Position numbers and translations under genes: made by a program. From Rugamonas apoptosis (GTDB lineage Bacteria > Pseudomonadota > Gammaproteobacteria > Burkholderiales > Burkholderiaceae_D): a stretch of DNA of 64,000 bases. Of this stretch, positions 43,573-52,443 are shown in pieces; positions within the stretch are counted from its first letter, which is position 1; each line of letters starts with the position of its first letter. The stretch is from assembly GCF_014042355.1 (NCBI RefSeq), contig NZ_JACEZU010000014.1:1-64000 (forward strand). Direction: 5' to 3'. The notes under the pieces are model-generated. The model saw nothing but the letters and a program-made list of their open reading frames with translations, made no database searches and was not told the DNA's origin.

Positions 43573-44457
43573 ATGCACTTCCCACCCCGAACCCTGGCCT
43601 GCACGCTGGCGCTGCTGTGCACTCCGCTGCACGCGGCCATCACCGTGCGCGACGACGCCGGCAACGCCGTCACGCTGGCGCGTCCCGCCCAGCGCGTGAT
43701 CGCCATGGCGCCCCACATCACCGAGCTGCTGTTCGCGGCCGGCGGTGGCGAGCGCGTGGTGGGCGCCATGAATTTCAGCGACTACCCGCCGGCCGCCAGG
43801 CGCGTGCCGCAGGTGGGCAGCAACGAGCAGATCGACATGGAACGCATCCTGGCGCTCAAGCCCGATTTGCTGGTGGTGTGGAAAAGCGGGAACACGGCAC
43901 GCCAGCTGGAGCAGTTGAAAAGCCTGGGCGTGCCCATGTTCTACAGCGAACCGCAAAAGCTGGACGAAGTGGCCACCAGCCTGACCCGCCTGGGCCAGTT
44001 GCTGGGCACGGAGGCGGCCGCGCAAGCCGCCGCACGCGACTACCGCGCCCGCATCGCCGCGCTGTCGTCGGCCTACGCGCGGCGCCCGCCGGTGCGGGTG
44101 TTCTACCAGATCTGGGACAAACCGCTGTTCACCCTCAACGGCGACCATATCGCCAGCGACGTGATGCGCCTGTGCGGCGGCCAGAACGTGTTCGCCGCGC
44201 AGAAGGTGGTGGCGCCGTCCGTCAGCACCGAGGCCGTGTTGCAGGAAAATCCCGAAGCCATCATCGGCAGCGAGCGGGCCGGCCAGCCGGACGCCGGCAT
44301 CTACCTGTGGAAGCAATACCCCGGCATGCAGGCCGTCAAACGGGGCAACCTGTTCGCGCTCGACGGCGAAATGCTGACCCGCGCCACCCCGCGCATCGCC
44401 GACGCGGCAACCCAGTTGTGTGAAAAATTGGAAACGGCGCGCCGCCACCGGCCTTAG
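43573..44457 (+). CDS. btuF: Periplasmic cobalamin-binding protein
   Basis: A 294-residue class III solute-binding protein with a signal peptide (residues 1-20, ending PLHA). The characteristic pattern is QRVIAMAPHITELLFAAGGGERVVGAMNFSDYPPAAR, then VPQVGSNEQIDMERILALKPDLLVVW. A long central helix connects two lobes. It carries cobalamin from the receptor to a BtuCD-type ABC importer. Its placement after btuB supports this, but the BtuC and BtuD genes are not in the window. Confidence 0.9.
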   Translation: MHFPPRTLACTLALLCTPLHAAITVRDDAGNAVTLARPAQRVIAMAPHITELLFAAGGGERVVGAMNFSDYPPAARRVPQVGSNEQIDMERILALKPDLLVVWKSGNTARQLEQLKSLGVPMFYSEPQKLDEVATSLTRLGQLLGTEAAAQAAARDYRARIAALSSAYARRPPVRVFYQIWDKPLFTLNGDHIASDVMRLCGGQNVFAAQKVVAPSVSTEAVLQENPEAIIGSERAGQPDAGIYLWKQYPGMQAVKRGNLFALDGEMLTRATPRIADAATQLCEKLETARRHRP

Positions 44458-44566
44458 GACGGGCTTAATTCAGGCGCGAAGCACCGTTTTTTGCGCGCCG
44501 GCCCCAAAATGGCCGGCAAAAAGTGGTAATCTCCCGGCGTTCGCTACTCATTCATGAAGGATCGTT

Positions 44567-45232
44567 ATGCGCTTACTGCGTCTCCTGCTTGCTTCCGTCG
44601 CCTTTGTGGCATCCGCTTCCGGCGCCTATGCCGCCGATTTCAAGAGCGGCGTCGATTACATGACGCTCGATACCCCGGTGCGCGCCGACACCGGCAAAAA
44701 AGTGGAAGTGGTGGAAGTGTTCATGTACCACTGCCCGCACTGCAACGCGCTCGACCCCGTGCTCAACGAGTGGGTCAAGAAGCAGGGCGACAAGATCGTG
44801 TTCCGCCGCCTGCACATGGCGCCCAACGTCACCGAGCCGCAGGCGCACGCCTTCGCCACGCTGGAAGCGATGAACGCGCTGGGCAATGGCCTGCACGAAA
44901 AAATCTTCCACGCCATCCATGTGGAGCATAATCGTCTGAATACGGACCAGGGCCTGCTCGATTTCGTGACGAAAAACGGCGTGGACAAGGCCAAGTACCT
45001 GGAATTTTTCAACTCCTTCGCGGTCCAAACCAAGATGAAGCGGTCGATGCAACTGGTGAACGAGTATAAGCTCGACAGCGCGCCCAGCCTAGTGATCGAC
45101 GGCCATTACACCACCTCGCCAGCGCTGGCAGGTCACGGCCAGCCTAACGTGCCGGCCGCGCACGCGGCGCTGTTCCAGGTGATGGACATGCTGGTCGCCA
45201 AGACCAGCGCGGAGAAAGCAGCCAAGAAATAA
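44567..45232 (+). CDS. dsbA: Thiol:disulfide interchange protein DsbA
   Basis: A 221-residue periplasmic oxidase with a signal peptide (residues 1-22, ending AYA). The thioredoxin active site is CPHC (Cys56 and Cys59) in VFMYHCPHCN. The cis-Pro loop is SAPSLVIDG. The inserted helical domain lies between. It introduces disulfides into secreted proteins and is reoxidised by DsbB. A small membrane protein begins one base after its stop. Confidence 0.95.
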   Translation: MRLLRLLLASVAFVASASGAYAADFKSGVDYMTLDTPVRADTGKKVEVVEVFMYHCPHCNALDPVLNEWVKKQGDKIVFRRLHMAPNVTEPQAHAFATLEAMNALGNGLHEKIFHAIHVEHNRLNTDQGLLDFVTKNGVDKAKYLEFFNSFAVQTKMKRSMQLVNEYKLDSAPSLVIDGHYTTSPALAGHGQPNVPAAHAALFQVMDMLVAKTSAEKAAKK

Positions 45233-45233
45233 A

Positions 45234-45548
45234 ATGGAAGAAAACGAAGTAGAAAAAGGCGTGATGAAGATGTACAGGGAGTCCGAGCCGGACATTAACA
45301 CCCTGTACGAATACAGCTACATCAACCACATCGCGTGGAGCACCCTGTTGATCGCGATCGGCCTGATCGTGTGGCTCACGATCGCGCTCAGCAACGCGGA
45401 GAATCAACGCAACGCGCTGATCAACCGGCAGTGCGCCGATCCTGTCTTCAAGGGCGAGATCGACACCAAGTGCCTGAAGACGGTGCACTCGCGCGAACAC
45501 TGGTGGCAGCATGTGGCTTACGCCTTGCGTCACGTAAAACCTGAGTAG
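45234..45548 (+). CDS. Small membrane protein coupled to dsbA
   Basis: A 104-residue protein starting one base after the dsbA stop, which suggests translational coupling. An acidic N-terminus is followed by one predicted membrane helix at about residues 35-53 (WSTLLIAIGLIVWLTIAL). The C-terminal half has two Cys (67 and 80) and several His/Trp. No family is recognised. If the C-terminal half faces the periplasm, the two Cys would be DsbA substrates. Topology is ambiguous by the positive-inside rule. A start at ATG 45264 is also possible. Confidence 0.7.
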   Translation: MEENEVEKGVMKMYRESEPDINTLYEYSYINHIAWSTLLIAIGLIVWLTIALSNAENQRNALINRQCADPVFKGEIDTKCLKTVHSREHWWQHVAYALRHVKPE

Positions 45549-45566
45549 AACCTGGAGTCGGCCACG

Positions 45567-46313
45567 ATGAAAGAAGTTTTGCTCGTCACCGGCAGCGGCC
45601 GGGGGATAGGCGCGGCCACGGCGCTGCTGGCCAGCCAGCGCGGCTACGCCGTCTGCATCAACTACCGTTCCGACGCCGGCGCGGCCGAAGCGCTGCGTGA
45701 TCGCATCGTGGCCGCCGGTGGCCAGGCGATCGCCGTGCAGGCCGACGTGGCCGTGGAGGCGGACGTGCAGCGCCTGTTCGCCACCATCGATGCCCAATTG
45801 GGACCGATCACGGCGCTGGTCAACAACGTTGGGGTGCTCGAGAAGCAGTGCAAGCTGACGGAGATGTCGGTCGAGCGGCTGCATCGCGTGTTCACCACCA
45901 ATGTCATCAGCTACTTCCTGTGCTGCAAGGAGGCTGTGCTGCGCATGTCCACTGCGCGCGGCGGGCAGGGCGGACGCATCGTCAATGTCTCGTCGGGTGC
46001 GTCGCGGGTCGGCTCGCCCAACGTCTACATCGATTACGCCGCCTCCAAGGGCGCCGTCGATACGCTGACGCTGGGTTTGTCCAAGGAAGTGGCGGCCGAA
46101 GGCATCCGCGTCAACTGCGTGCGGCCCGGATTGATTCATACGGAAATCCACGCCAGTGGCGGTGATCCCGGCCGCGTCGAGCGCATGGCCGCCACCGTGC
46201 CCATGCAGCGCGGCGGCCAGCCGGAGGAAGTGGCCGAGGCTATCCTGTGGCTGCTCAGCCCGCAGTCGTCCTACGTCAGCGGCACCTTCATCGACGCCGC
46301 TGGCGCGCGCTGA
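45567..46313 (+). CDS. SDR-family oxidoreductase
   Basis: A 248-residue classical short-chain dehydrogenase. The NAD(P) motif is LVTGSGRGIGAATALLA, the active site YxxxK is YIDYAASKGAVD (Tyr and Lys), with Ser in VNVSSGASRVGS. NNVGVLEK is the NNAG-type motif. The Arg-poor start of the second strand (INYRSDAGAAEAL) suggests NADP(H). It resembles glucose- or 3-oxoacyl-type reductases. The substrate is not determinable. It is 18 bases downstream of the dsbA-coupled gene. Confidence 0.88.
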   Translation: MKEVLLVTGSGRGIGAATALLASQRGYAVCINYRSDAGAAEALRDRIVAAGGQAIAVQADVAVEADVQRLFATIDAQLGPITALVNNVGVLEKQCKLTEMSVERLHRVFTTNVISYFLCCKEAVLRMSTARGGQGGRIVNVSSGASRVGSPNVYIDYAASKGAVDTLTLGLSKEVAAEGIRVNCVRPGLIHTEIHASGGDPGRVERMAATVPMQRGGQPEEVAEAILWLLSPQSSYVSGTFIDAAGAR

Positions 46314-46431
46314 TCTTCAAATAAAACAGGGAAGTGCTTCAAGCGCCGGGCCGATTATCAAGTTGGCCCGGCGCGCTCAGAATGCGGTTCGTGCGCTGTG
46401 CACTAGACCCAATCTTTGCGAGGAGCTGCCG

Positions 46432-47064
46432 ATGTCCCATTCCCACCTTTCCCTATCCCGCACGTTCGCCGGCCTGCTGTGCGCCGCGCCGCTGGCTGCC
46501 ATGGCCGCTACGGCTGACGTGACGCCTCTGACCACCGTGAGCCCTGTGACCGCTGTGGCCACGGCGGCTGCCGTGGCCGGCGTGGCTGACATGGCCCATC
46601 CTGCCGCCGCGTTGCCCGCACCGGCCCGCGTGTTCAGTGCCGCCGCCACGCCCGAACTGGAGGCCGTGATGCTGGCCGCGCGCCGCTACGCCGCGTTCTG
46701 GAACAGTGGTGATCCAGCCTACGCGCGACAGGCGCTGGCACCAGACTTCACCGATCGCACCTTGCCGGAAGGGCGGGAGCAGGGGACCGCCGGCCCCTTG
46801 CAGGCGTCGCGCAACTTCCGGGCCGCCGTGCCCGACCTGTCAGCGGAAGTGACGGACATGGTGGCGGCGGGTGACCGGGTGGTGGTGCGTCTGCATTTCA
46901 CGGGTCATTTCACGGGCCAGTTCGGGCAGATCAAAGGCCAGGGACAAGCCATCGACTTCCAGGCGTTCGACCTGTACCGCATAGCCGATGGCCGTATCGC
47001 CGATAACTGGCACCTGGAGGACAATCTGGCGCTGCTGCGCCAAATGGGCGTGATTCGTCCTTGA
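46432..47064 (+). CDS. SnoaL-like (ester cyclase) domain protein, secreted
   Basis: A 210-residue protein with a signal peptide (ending LAAMAATA) and an Ala/Thr/Val-rich low-complexity stretch up to about residue 65. A SnoaL/NTF2-like domain follows (AARRYAAFWNSGDPAYARQALAPDFTDRTLPEGR; VRLHFTGHFTGQFGQIKG; FDLYRIADGRIADNWHLEDNLALLRQMG). Such domains bind or isomerise small hydrophobic ligands; no activity is assigned. A clear GAGGAG precedes ATG 46432, and the longer opening upstream is not used. It is convergent with the 47073-47738 gene and ends 9 bases from it. Confidence 0.85.
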   Translation: MSHSHLSLSRTFAGLLCAAPLAAMAATADVTPLTTVSPVTAVATAAAVAGVADMAHPAAALPAPARVFSAAATPELEAVMLAARRYAAFWNSGDPAYARQALAPDFTDRTLPEGREQGTAGPLQASRNFRAAVPDLSAEVTDMVAAGDRVVVRLHFTGHFTGQFGQIKGQGQAIDFQAFDLYRIADGRIADNWHLEDNLALLRQMGVIRP

Positions 47065-47072
47065 ATGATTCT

Positions 47073-47738
47073 TTACGGATTGCCGGGGACGTGCTTTTGT
47101 GCCCGGCGCTTGCGGCGGGCGCCTCTTCCGGCACCATGCTTGCGCTGGTCTCCATCAGTATGCGCAATCGCCGCCACGCCGGGTGGGCGCGCCGCCTTTT
47201 TCTTCGGCTTGGGCTGGGGATCGCGCGCGCGCTTCGCACGGCTTGCCGGCACCGGATGGGGCGGCGTGGCGAGATTGGCTGTCTGCGCTTCGCCACCGAA
47301 CAGGCGAGCGATCGCTGCGCTCTGCTGGACCCGGCAAACATCAGCAAGCAACCATTGCTCACTGCCGGGAAAGCGCAACCAGATGACCTTCCACGCGTTG
47401 CGGTTGCCGCTCCCTTGGCGGTTGGCGAAGCCGGACGGCGAGACGGCTTGCCCGTCGCACTGGATGCCGTCCTCCACAACGACCGCGAAGCTGGGCTTGC
47501 CGCCGAAACTGGCGCGCAGCCGGGTTCCAGCCGGAAGAAACAGCTGCTTCCATTGATATCCGGCCGTATCCGGGGCCGGCTGCTGCTGCCGCTTTGCCGA
47601 CGCCGGCTTGATGAAGGCGTGGATAGCCTCGACGATGATCGCTTCCAACGCGGGGTCCGACCACCAGTGACCGGAGTGATCTCCCAGTTCTTCCAGCACT
47701 TCGGCGGGCAAACGGACCAGCTTTTCGTAGACAGTCAT
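47073..47738 (-). CDS. RAMA-like domain protein, unknown function
   Basis: A 221-residue protein. Residues 1-50 form a helical region that may mediate dimerisation. Residues about 63-121 (WKQLFLPAGTRLRASFGGKPSFAVVVEDGIQCDGQAVSPSGFANRQGSGNRNAWKVIW) match the shape of the RAMA domain, found with restriction/adenine-methyltransferase systems. That shape is a short beta-strand region, G-x-L/R-A, then S-P-S-x-x-A and a terminal W. The C-terminal third is Lys/Arg/Pro-rich and looks nucleic-acid-binding or disordered. No methylase or nuclease neighbours it. The family call is by pattern only. Confidence 0.6.
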   Translation of the reverse strand: MTVYEKLVRLPAEVLEELGDHSGHWWSDPALEAIIVEAIHAFIKPASAKRQQQPAPDTAGYQWKQLFLPAGTRLRASFGGKPSFAVVVEDGIQCDGQAVSPSGFANRQGSGNRNAWKVIWLRFPGSEQWLLADVCRVQQSAAIARLFGGEAQTANLATPPHPVPASRAKRARDPQPKPKKKAARPPGVAAIAHTDGDQRKHGAGRGARRKRRAQKHVPGNP

Positions 47739-48063
47739 GGTGGTGCTCCCGGAAAGGGCGGTTTTCTAAACGCAGCTAATCCCCACGGGGGGCCACTGCA
47801 ACGCACTATCGCCTACTAAAATGGCCGTTGCGGCAACACTATTTTTCGCTAAACGGCTATATATTGATTAGAGGCGTCTCGTGCGTTTTAGTTCCACTAT
47901 GCGCTACTAATCAGATCGGAATCGTGGCGGCTATCGCGATCTATCCGCGAATCGCGCAATTTAGTAAATCCGGAAAAAAATGAGGACCACCCTGCGTCCC
48001 GCTTTTGCAACTATCGGAGTAGCCGCGTCAGCACCTGGATTTTTCGCACTTCCGTGAAGATGC
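47739..48063. other. Intergenic region without a recognisable gene
   Basis: 325 bases between two minus-strand genes. It is AT-richer than the flanks, with repeated CTACTAA-like words (47811-47818 and 47903-47909) and a short ATCGCGAT palindrome. The promoter of the gene at 47073-47738 must be here. I see no RNA gene. Confidence 0.4.
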
Positions 48064-48999
48064 TCAAGTTTTTATCTGGCCGAAGCGGTCTTGCAAAAAA
48101 TCGGCCAGCAGCGCGACGCGCGGCGGCTGGAAGCGGTGACGGTGGTACAGCAGGTTGAGGGGAGCACCGTCGGTGAAGTATTCGTCGAGTACTGTGCGCA
48201 GGCGGCCGGCGCGCAGGTCATCGCCAATGTCGAGGAGGGACTTCCACGCAAAACCCTGGCCGCTCACGGCCCATTTGCGCACCACTTCACCGTCATTGCT
48301 TTGCAGGTAGCGCCGCACGCGCACGCATGCGGCGCGGCGCTTGCCGCCAACGGTATCGGTGTAGCGCCAGTCGTGCATGGGACCATGCGCCGTCGCCAGT
48401 ACGATGGCGGGTAGATCGGCCAGTTGCGCCGGCGTCGCCGGCACGCCGCAGCGGTCCAGCAGGGCCGGTGCGGCGCACACCACGCGCCGGCTGGCCGCCA
48501 GTGGACGCGCCACCATGTCGCTGTCGGGTAGTTGGCCGTAGCGGATGGCCAGGTCGATATCGTCGCGCACCAGATCGGCCGGCGTATCGCTCAACGTCAG
48601 TGCGTACAGCAGCGCCGGATGCCGGGTGCGGAATTGCTCCAGCATGGGCAGCAGCAGATTGCGTCCCAGGTCGGATGGCGCCGAGATCCGCACCGTGCCG
48701 CGCACCGCGTCACCGCCCGCGCGCAGGCCCGCTTCGGCCTCCGTCATCAGCGCCAGTGCCTGCTCGCTGAAGTGACGGTACATCTGGCCTTCCTCGGTCA
48801 GGCGCAGGCGCCGCGTGGTGCGTTCGAACAGTTTCGTTTGCAGCGACGCTTCCAGGCGCTGCATGGCAGCGCTGGCGGCGGCCGGCGACAGGCCCTGGCA
48901 GCGCCCGGCGGCGGAAAAGCTGCCCAACCGGGCGGCGTCGAGAAACAGCCGGATGGCGCCGAAGCGCTCCATGCCGCCCGTGTAGTGGATGTCGTTCAT
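48064..48999 (-). CDS. LysR-family transcriptional regulator
   Basis: A 311-residue LTTR. The N-terminal winged HTH (FLDAARLGSFSAAGRCQGLSPAAASAAMQRLEASLQTKLFERTTRRLRLTEEG) is clear. The C-terminal co-inducer-binding domain follows (VRISAPSDLGRNLLLPMLEQFRTRHP; DDIDLAIRYGQLPDSD). The start ATG 48999 is chosen with GGGAGC upstream; ATG 48972 (MERFGAI) is a shorter option. It is divergent from a TonB receptor gene, a typical regulator-target arrangement. Confidence 0.92.
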   Translation of the reverse strand: MNDIHYTGGMERFGAIRLFLDAARLGSFSAAGRCQGLSPAAASAAMQRLEASLQTKLFERTTRRLRLTEEGQMYRHFSEQALALMTEAEAGLRAGGDAVRGTVRISAPSDLGRNLLLPMLEQFRTRHPALLYALTLSDTPADLVRDDIDLAIRYGQLPDSDMVARPLAASRRVVCAAPALLDRCGVPATPAQLADLPAIVLATAHGPMHDWRYTDTVGGKRRAACVRVRRYLQSNDGEVVRKWAVSGQGFAWKSLLDIGDDLRAGRLRTVLDEYFTDGAPLNLLYHRHRFQPPRVALLADFLQDRFGQIKT

Positions 49000-49178
49000 G
49001 TTGCTCCCGTGCGAGTGCGCCATTCTACCCACGAATGCCAACCCAGCTCAGGGAGAGATGCCGATTGAGCGATGGCGACGCCCGGCCGACTGGCGTGGCA
49101 ACTGTCGCATTCTTGCCGCATTGTCATGGAAGTGCCATAAAATCATCATAGCGCGGTCACATTTGGTGCGTAGGGTTG

Positions 49179-49195
49179 CACGTTTTACCAACGTG
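49179..49195. promoter_or_regulatory. Inverted repeat in the LysR/TonB-receptor gap
   Basis: CACGTT-TTACC-AACGTG is a 6-bp inverted repeat, 30 bases upstream of the receptor start. It overlaps a possible -35 (TTGCAC, 49176-49181). A LysR or iron-type operator is possible; nothing else supports it. Confidence 0.35.
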
Positions 49196-49224
49196 TAACT
49201 TACATTTTTATAGTGACCGACCCC

Positions 49225-51495
49225 ATGACCTCGAACCGCGCTTTCCCCCGCACCAAGCTCGCCTCCCTCGTCGCTCTCGCCCTCGTGCACATGGGCGCTT
49301 CCGCCGCCGATAACATGCCCGATGCCGACGGTGCCGCCGCCGCTGCCGCCGCCGGCGCAACCGCCACCGCGACCGTGGTGGTGTCGGCCAAGGCCGGCGC
49401 CTACCGTGCCGATGAAACGGCCAAGGGTTCGGCGTCGTTCGTCGCGCCCACCCAGGCCAGCTTGCAGGCGAGCGAGCCGCAATCGATCATCACGCGCGAA
49501 TTCATCGAGCTGTCGGTGGCGCCCACGGCCGAATATAGCCGCATCGTCAATATTGCGCCCAGCATGTCGGGCGATTCGGCCAATGGCCCCGGCCTGTCCG
49601 AAACCAAGACCACCATGCGCGGCTTTGGCGACGACCAGTACAACATCACCTTCGACGGCATCCCCTGGGGCGACACCAATAACCCGGCCCACCATTCGAC
49701 CTCGTTCTTCCCCGGTTCCGTGATCGGCGGCGCGGTGGTGGAGCGGGGCCCTGGCACGGCCGGCAATTTCGGCTACGCGACGTTCGGCGGCTCGATCAAC
49801 CTGTATTCGAAGGAGCCCTCCAAGACGCAGAGCGCGAGCCTGTTCGGCTCCGTCGGCACCTGGGGCACGGCGCTCGTTGGCGGCGCGTTCGAAAGCGGCC
49901 GCCTGCGCGACTATGGTAACGCCACCGTGCAACTGAACTACCAGCACCTCAAGTCGGACGGCTACCTGACGGGCAACAGCATCAAGAGCGACAACTACTT
50001 CATCAAGTTCCAGCGCACCATAGGCGCCGACACGCTGGCGACCGTGGTGGCCACCGATAACGAGATCAAGTACGTCCAGCCGGACAATTCGAAGGGGCCG
50101 ACGCTGGCGCAGATCGCCAAATTCGGCAAGAACTACAGCCTGAACGACGACCCCACCAGCTTCAATTACACGGGCTTCAACCACACCAGCAAACATACGG
50201 ACTTCAGCTACCTGCGGCTGGAAACCAGCTGGGGCGACGGCGTGAACTCGGATAACCAGCTCTACACCTACGCCTACGACAACCAGACCATCGCGTCCAC
50301 CGATCCGACCGGCGCCACGCTGCCCGGGACCAAGGCCGGCGCCCCCGGCAACAAGGACATTCCCGGCATCGACAAGCAGAACAAATACCGCGCCTATGGC
50401 GACATTTTCAAGCTGAGCAAACAGTTCGGCAACAGCACCGGACGCGCCGGCTTCTGGTACGAGTATTCGGATACGGACCGCCACCAGTACGACCTGGACC
50501 TGACGCTGAACCTGCGCGACCCACGCGAGACCAAGCCCGCACCGGTGGCCTTCCCCAGCGTGCTGTTCGACCAGCAGTCCACCATCCGCAACTTCCAGCC
50601 CTTCGTCGAATTTGAATGGGCCGCCACCGACAGCCTGACCGTGACGCCGGGCGTGAAGGCGGTGCACATCACGCGCGCGGTGGACGCGGACGTGAACCAG
50701 TCCACGCGCCTGCCGCAGCACACCTCCGTCGATTACAAGGCCACGCTGCCGTTCCTGACGGCCAACCAGCGCATCGGCGCGGACCTGGCCGTGTACGCCC
50801 AATATGCGAAGGGCTTCCAGATCCCGGACCTGAAGTCGTTCTATCTCGCCGACCCGACCCGCAACAGCAGCGATCCCCAGCTGTCCACCAACTACCAGCT
50901 GGGCGTGGTGGGCAAGCGGGATGTGCTGACGTGGGATGTGGATTTGTACCGCATCGACTTCACCAACAAGTACGTGTCGAACGGGCTCGGTGGCACGGCG
51001 GCCGCTTACGTCAACTTGGGCGGCGTCACCTATAAAGGCGTGGAAGGCCAGTTGACCTGGGCCGTGGGCAATGGCCTGGCACTGTACGCGAACGGCTCGT
51101 CCAACAAGGCCACCGCCAACGACACCGGCAAGACCATCTCCGGTTCGCCCGACATGACGGCCGCCCTGGGCGCGCTGTACAACGCCGGCCCGTGGTCGGC
51201 ATCGCTGATCTACAAGCGCACCGGCGAAGTCCGCCAGGCCGACTACGATCCCGCCAAGCCGGCCGCCTACGACCAGTACCTGACCCCGGCCTACGGCAAT
51301 ATGGACCTGAGTGTGGCTTACCGTTTCCAGAACCCGGGCGCCGGCATCAAGACGCTCAAGCTGCAGTTCAACGTGTTCAACCTGCTCAACCGCCAGGAGT
51401 TCGTCTCCATCTCGCCGGGCAAGACGGCGGCTTTCGACCAGTACATCAGCCAGGCGCCGCGCAGCGTCCAGCTGTCGGCCAAGGCTGATTTTTAA
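49225..51495 (+). CDS. TonB-dependent outer-membrane receptor
   Basis: A 756-residue receptor. Signal peptide (residues 1-30, ending GASAAD), an Ala-rich stretch, then a plug domain (PQSIITREFIELSVAP; TTMRGFGDDQYNITFDGIPWGDTNNPAHHS; GGAVVERGPGTAGNFGYATFGGSINLYSKEPS). The beta-barrel follows and ends in LSAKADF, the C-terminal aromatic residue. The DNPAHHS-type plug loop suggests a substrate other than common siderophores, but I cannot name it. Start ATG 49225 is preferred over GTG 49213. A LysR gene lies divergently upstream. Confidence 0.92.
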   Translation: MTSNRAFPRTKLASLVALALVHMGASAADNMPDADGAAAAAAAGATATATVVVSAKAGAYRADETAKGSASFVAPTQASLQASEPQSIITREFIELSVAPTAEYSRIVNIAPSMSGDSANGPGLSETKTTMRGFGDDQYNITFDGIPWGDTNNPAHHSTSFFPGSVIGGAVVERGPGTAGNFGYATFGGSINLYSKEPSKTQSASLFGSVGTWGTALVGGAFESGRLRDYGNATVQLNYQHLKSDGYLTGNSIKSDNYFIKFQRTIGADTLATVVATDNEIKYVQPDNSKGPTLAQIAKFGKNYSLNDDPTSFNYTGFNHTSKHTDFSYLRLETSWGDGVNSDNQLYTYAYDNQTIASTDPTGATLPGTKAGAPGNKDIPGIDKQNKYRAYGDIFKLSKQFGNSTGRAGFWYEYSDTDRHQYDLDLTLNLRDPRETKPAPVAFPSVLFDQQSTIRNFQPFVEFEWAATDSLTVTPGVKAVHITRAVDADVNQSTRLPQHTSVDYKATLPFLTANQRIGADLAVYAQYAKGFQIPDLKSFYLADPTRNSSDPQLSTNYQLGVVGKRDVLTWDVDLYRIDFTNKYVSNGLGGTAAAYVNLGGVTYKGVEGQLTWAVGNGLALYANGSSNKATANDTGKTISGSPDMTAALGALYNAGPWSASLIYKRTGEVRQADYDPAKPAAYDQYLTPAYGNMDLSVAYRFQNPGAGIKTLKLQFNVFNLLNRQEFVSISPGKTAAFDQYISQAPRSVQLSAKADF

Positions 51496-51505
51496 AAGGC
51501 CAGGC

Positions 51506-52408
51506 TTAACTGGTGCGGTGGTTGGGCTGCGCTTGCGCCGGCGCCGGGTGGGCGCCGATCACCACCGTGCAGGTGGTGCCGGCCACCAGTTCCAGCCCTT
51601 GCGGCACCTGGTCGATGTGGATGCGTACCGGCACCCGCTGCGCCAGCCGCACCCAGTTGAAGGTCGGATTGACGTCGGCCAGCAGTTCGTGGCCGGTGCC
51701 GGCGTCCCGGTCGGTGATGCCGTGCGCGACGCTTTCGATGTGGCCGCGCAGCGGGGTGTCGCCGCTCAGCATGCGCATCTCGACCGGGTCGTTGGGCCGC
51801 AGCAGCGGCAATTTGGTTTCCTCGAAATAGCCCACCACGTAGAACGAGGCGCGGTCGATCACGGCCAGCTTGGGCGCGCCCACGGCGGCGAAATCGCCCG
51901 TGTGCACGTTCAGGTTGGTGACATAGCCCGTCACGGGCGCGCGCACCACGGTGCGTTCCAGATTCAGTTGCGCCAGCCCGCGCGCGGCCTGCGCCGCCTG
52001 GTATTGTGCGGTGGCCGTGCCGGCCGCCGCTTCCGCCGTCTCGCGGTTCTCGGCCGAGACGACCGCGCTGTCGAGTCCCGCGCGGCGGTGTGCTTCCTGC
52101 ACGCGCCGGCCTTTTTCCACCTGCTGCGAGGCCAGTACGGCGCTGGCTTGCTCCAGCGCGCTGCGGTAGCGGGCCGGATCGACCACGAACAGCACCTCGC
52201 CCTGGCGCACCAGCTGGTTGTCCCGCACCCGCACTTCCGTCACGGTGCCGGCCACGTCGGCGCTGATGTTGATCACGTCGGCCTTGACCCGGCCGTCGCG
52301 GGTCCAGGCCGATTCCATGTAGTGGTCCCAGGCCAGGTGGCCGGTCCAGATGGCGCCGGCCAGCAGCAGCGCGGTCAGGGCGAAGCGAAACAGTTTGGAT
52401 GCGCTCAA
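51506..52408 (-). CDS. HlyD/EmrA-type membrane fusion protein (AaeA-like)
   Basis: A 300-residue periplasmic adaptor. TTG start at 52408, preceded by GGGAGA, gives an N-terminal anchor (LFRFALTALLLAGAIWTGHLAW). The biotinyl-lipoyl-like domain contains ADVAGTVTEVRVRDNQLVRQG and VRAPVTGYVTNLNVHTGDFA. Alpha-hairpin helices lie between. Together with the DUF1656 and FUSC proteins it forms an AaeAB-like efflux pump for aromatic carboxylates or toxins (inference). It is the last gene of the pump operon. Confidence 0.92.
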   Translation of the reverse strand: MSASKLFRFALTALLLAGAIWTGHLAWDHYMESAWTRDGRVKADVINISADVAGTVTEVRVRDNQLVRQGEVLFVVDPARYRSALEQASAVLASQQVEKGRRVQEAHRRAGLDSAVVSAENRETAEAAAGTATAQYQAAQAARGLAQLNLERTVVRAPVTGYVTNLNVHTGDFAAVGAPKLAVIDRASFYVVGYFEETKLPLLRPNDPVEMRMLSGDTPLRGHIESVAHGITDRDAGTGHELLADVNPTFNWVRLAQRVPVRIHIDQVPQGLELVAGTTCTVVIGAHPAPAQAQPNHRTS

Positions 52409-52443
52409 GGCGGTTCTCCCAGCGAAAAGTAAGGTAGGGCGGT

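Noticed and set aside
41344..44448. A 1034-codon minus-strand frame across btuB and btuF
   Set aside because: It covers the riboswitch and two confident genes on the other strand and has no recognisable domain; it results from GC-rich third positions.
45234..45548. DsbB for the protein encoded beside dsbA
   Set aside because: DsbB has four membrane helices and two Cys pairs; this protein has one helix and two Cys.
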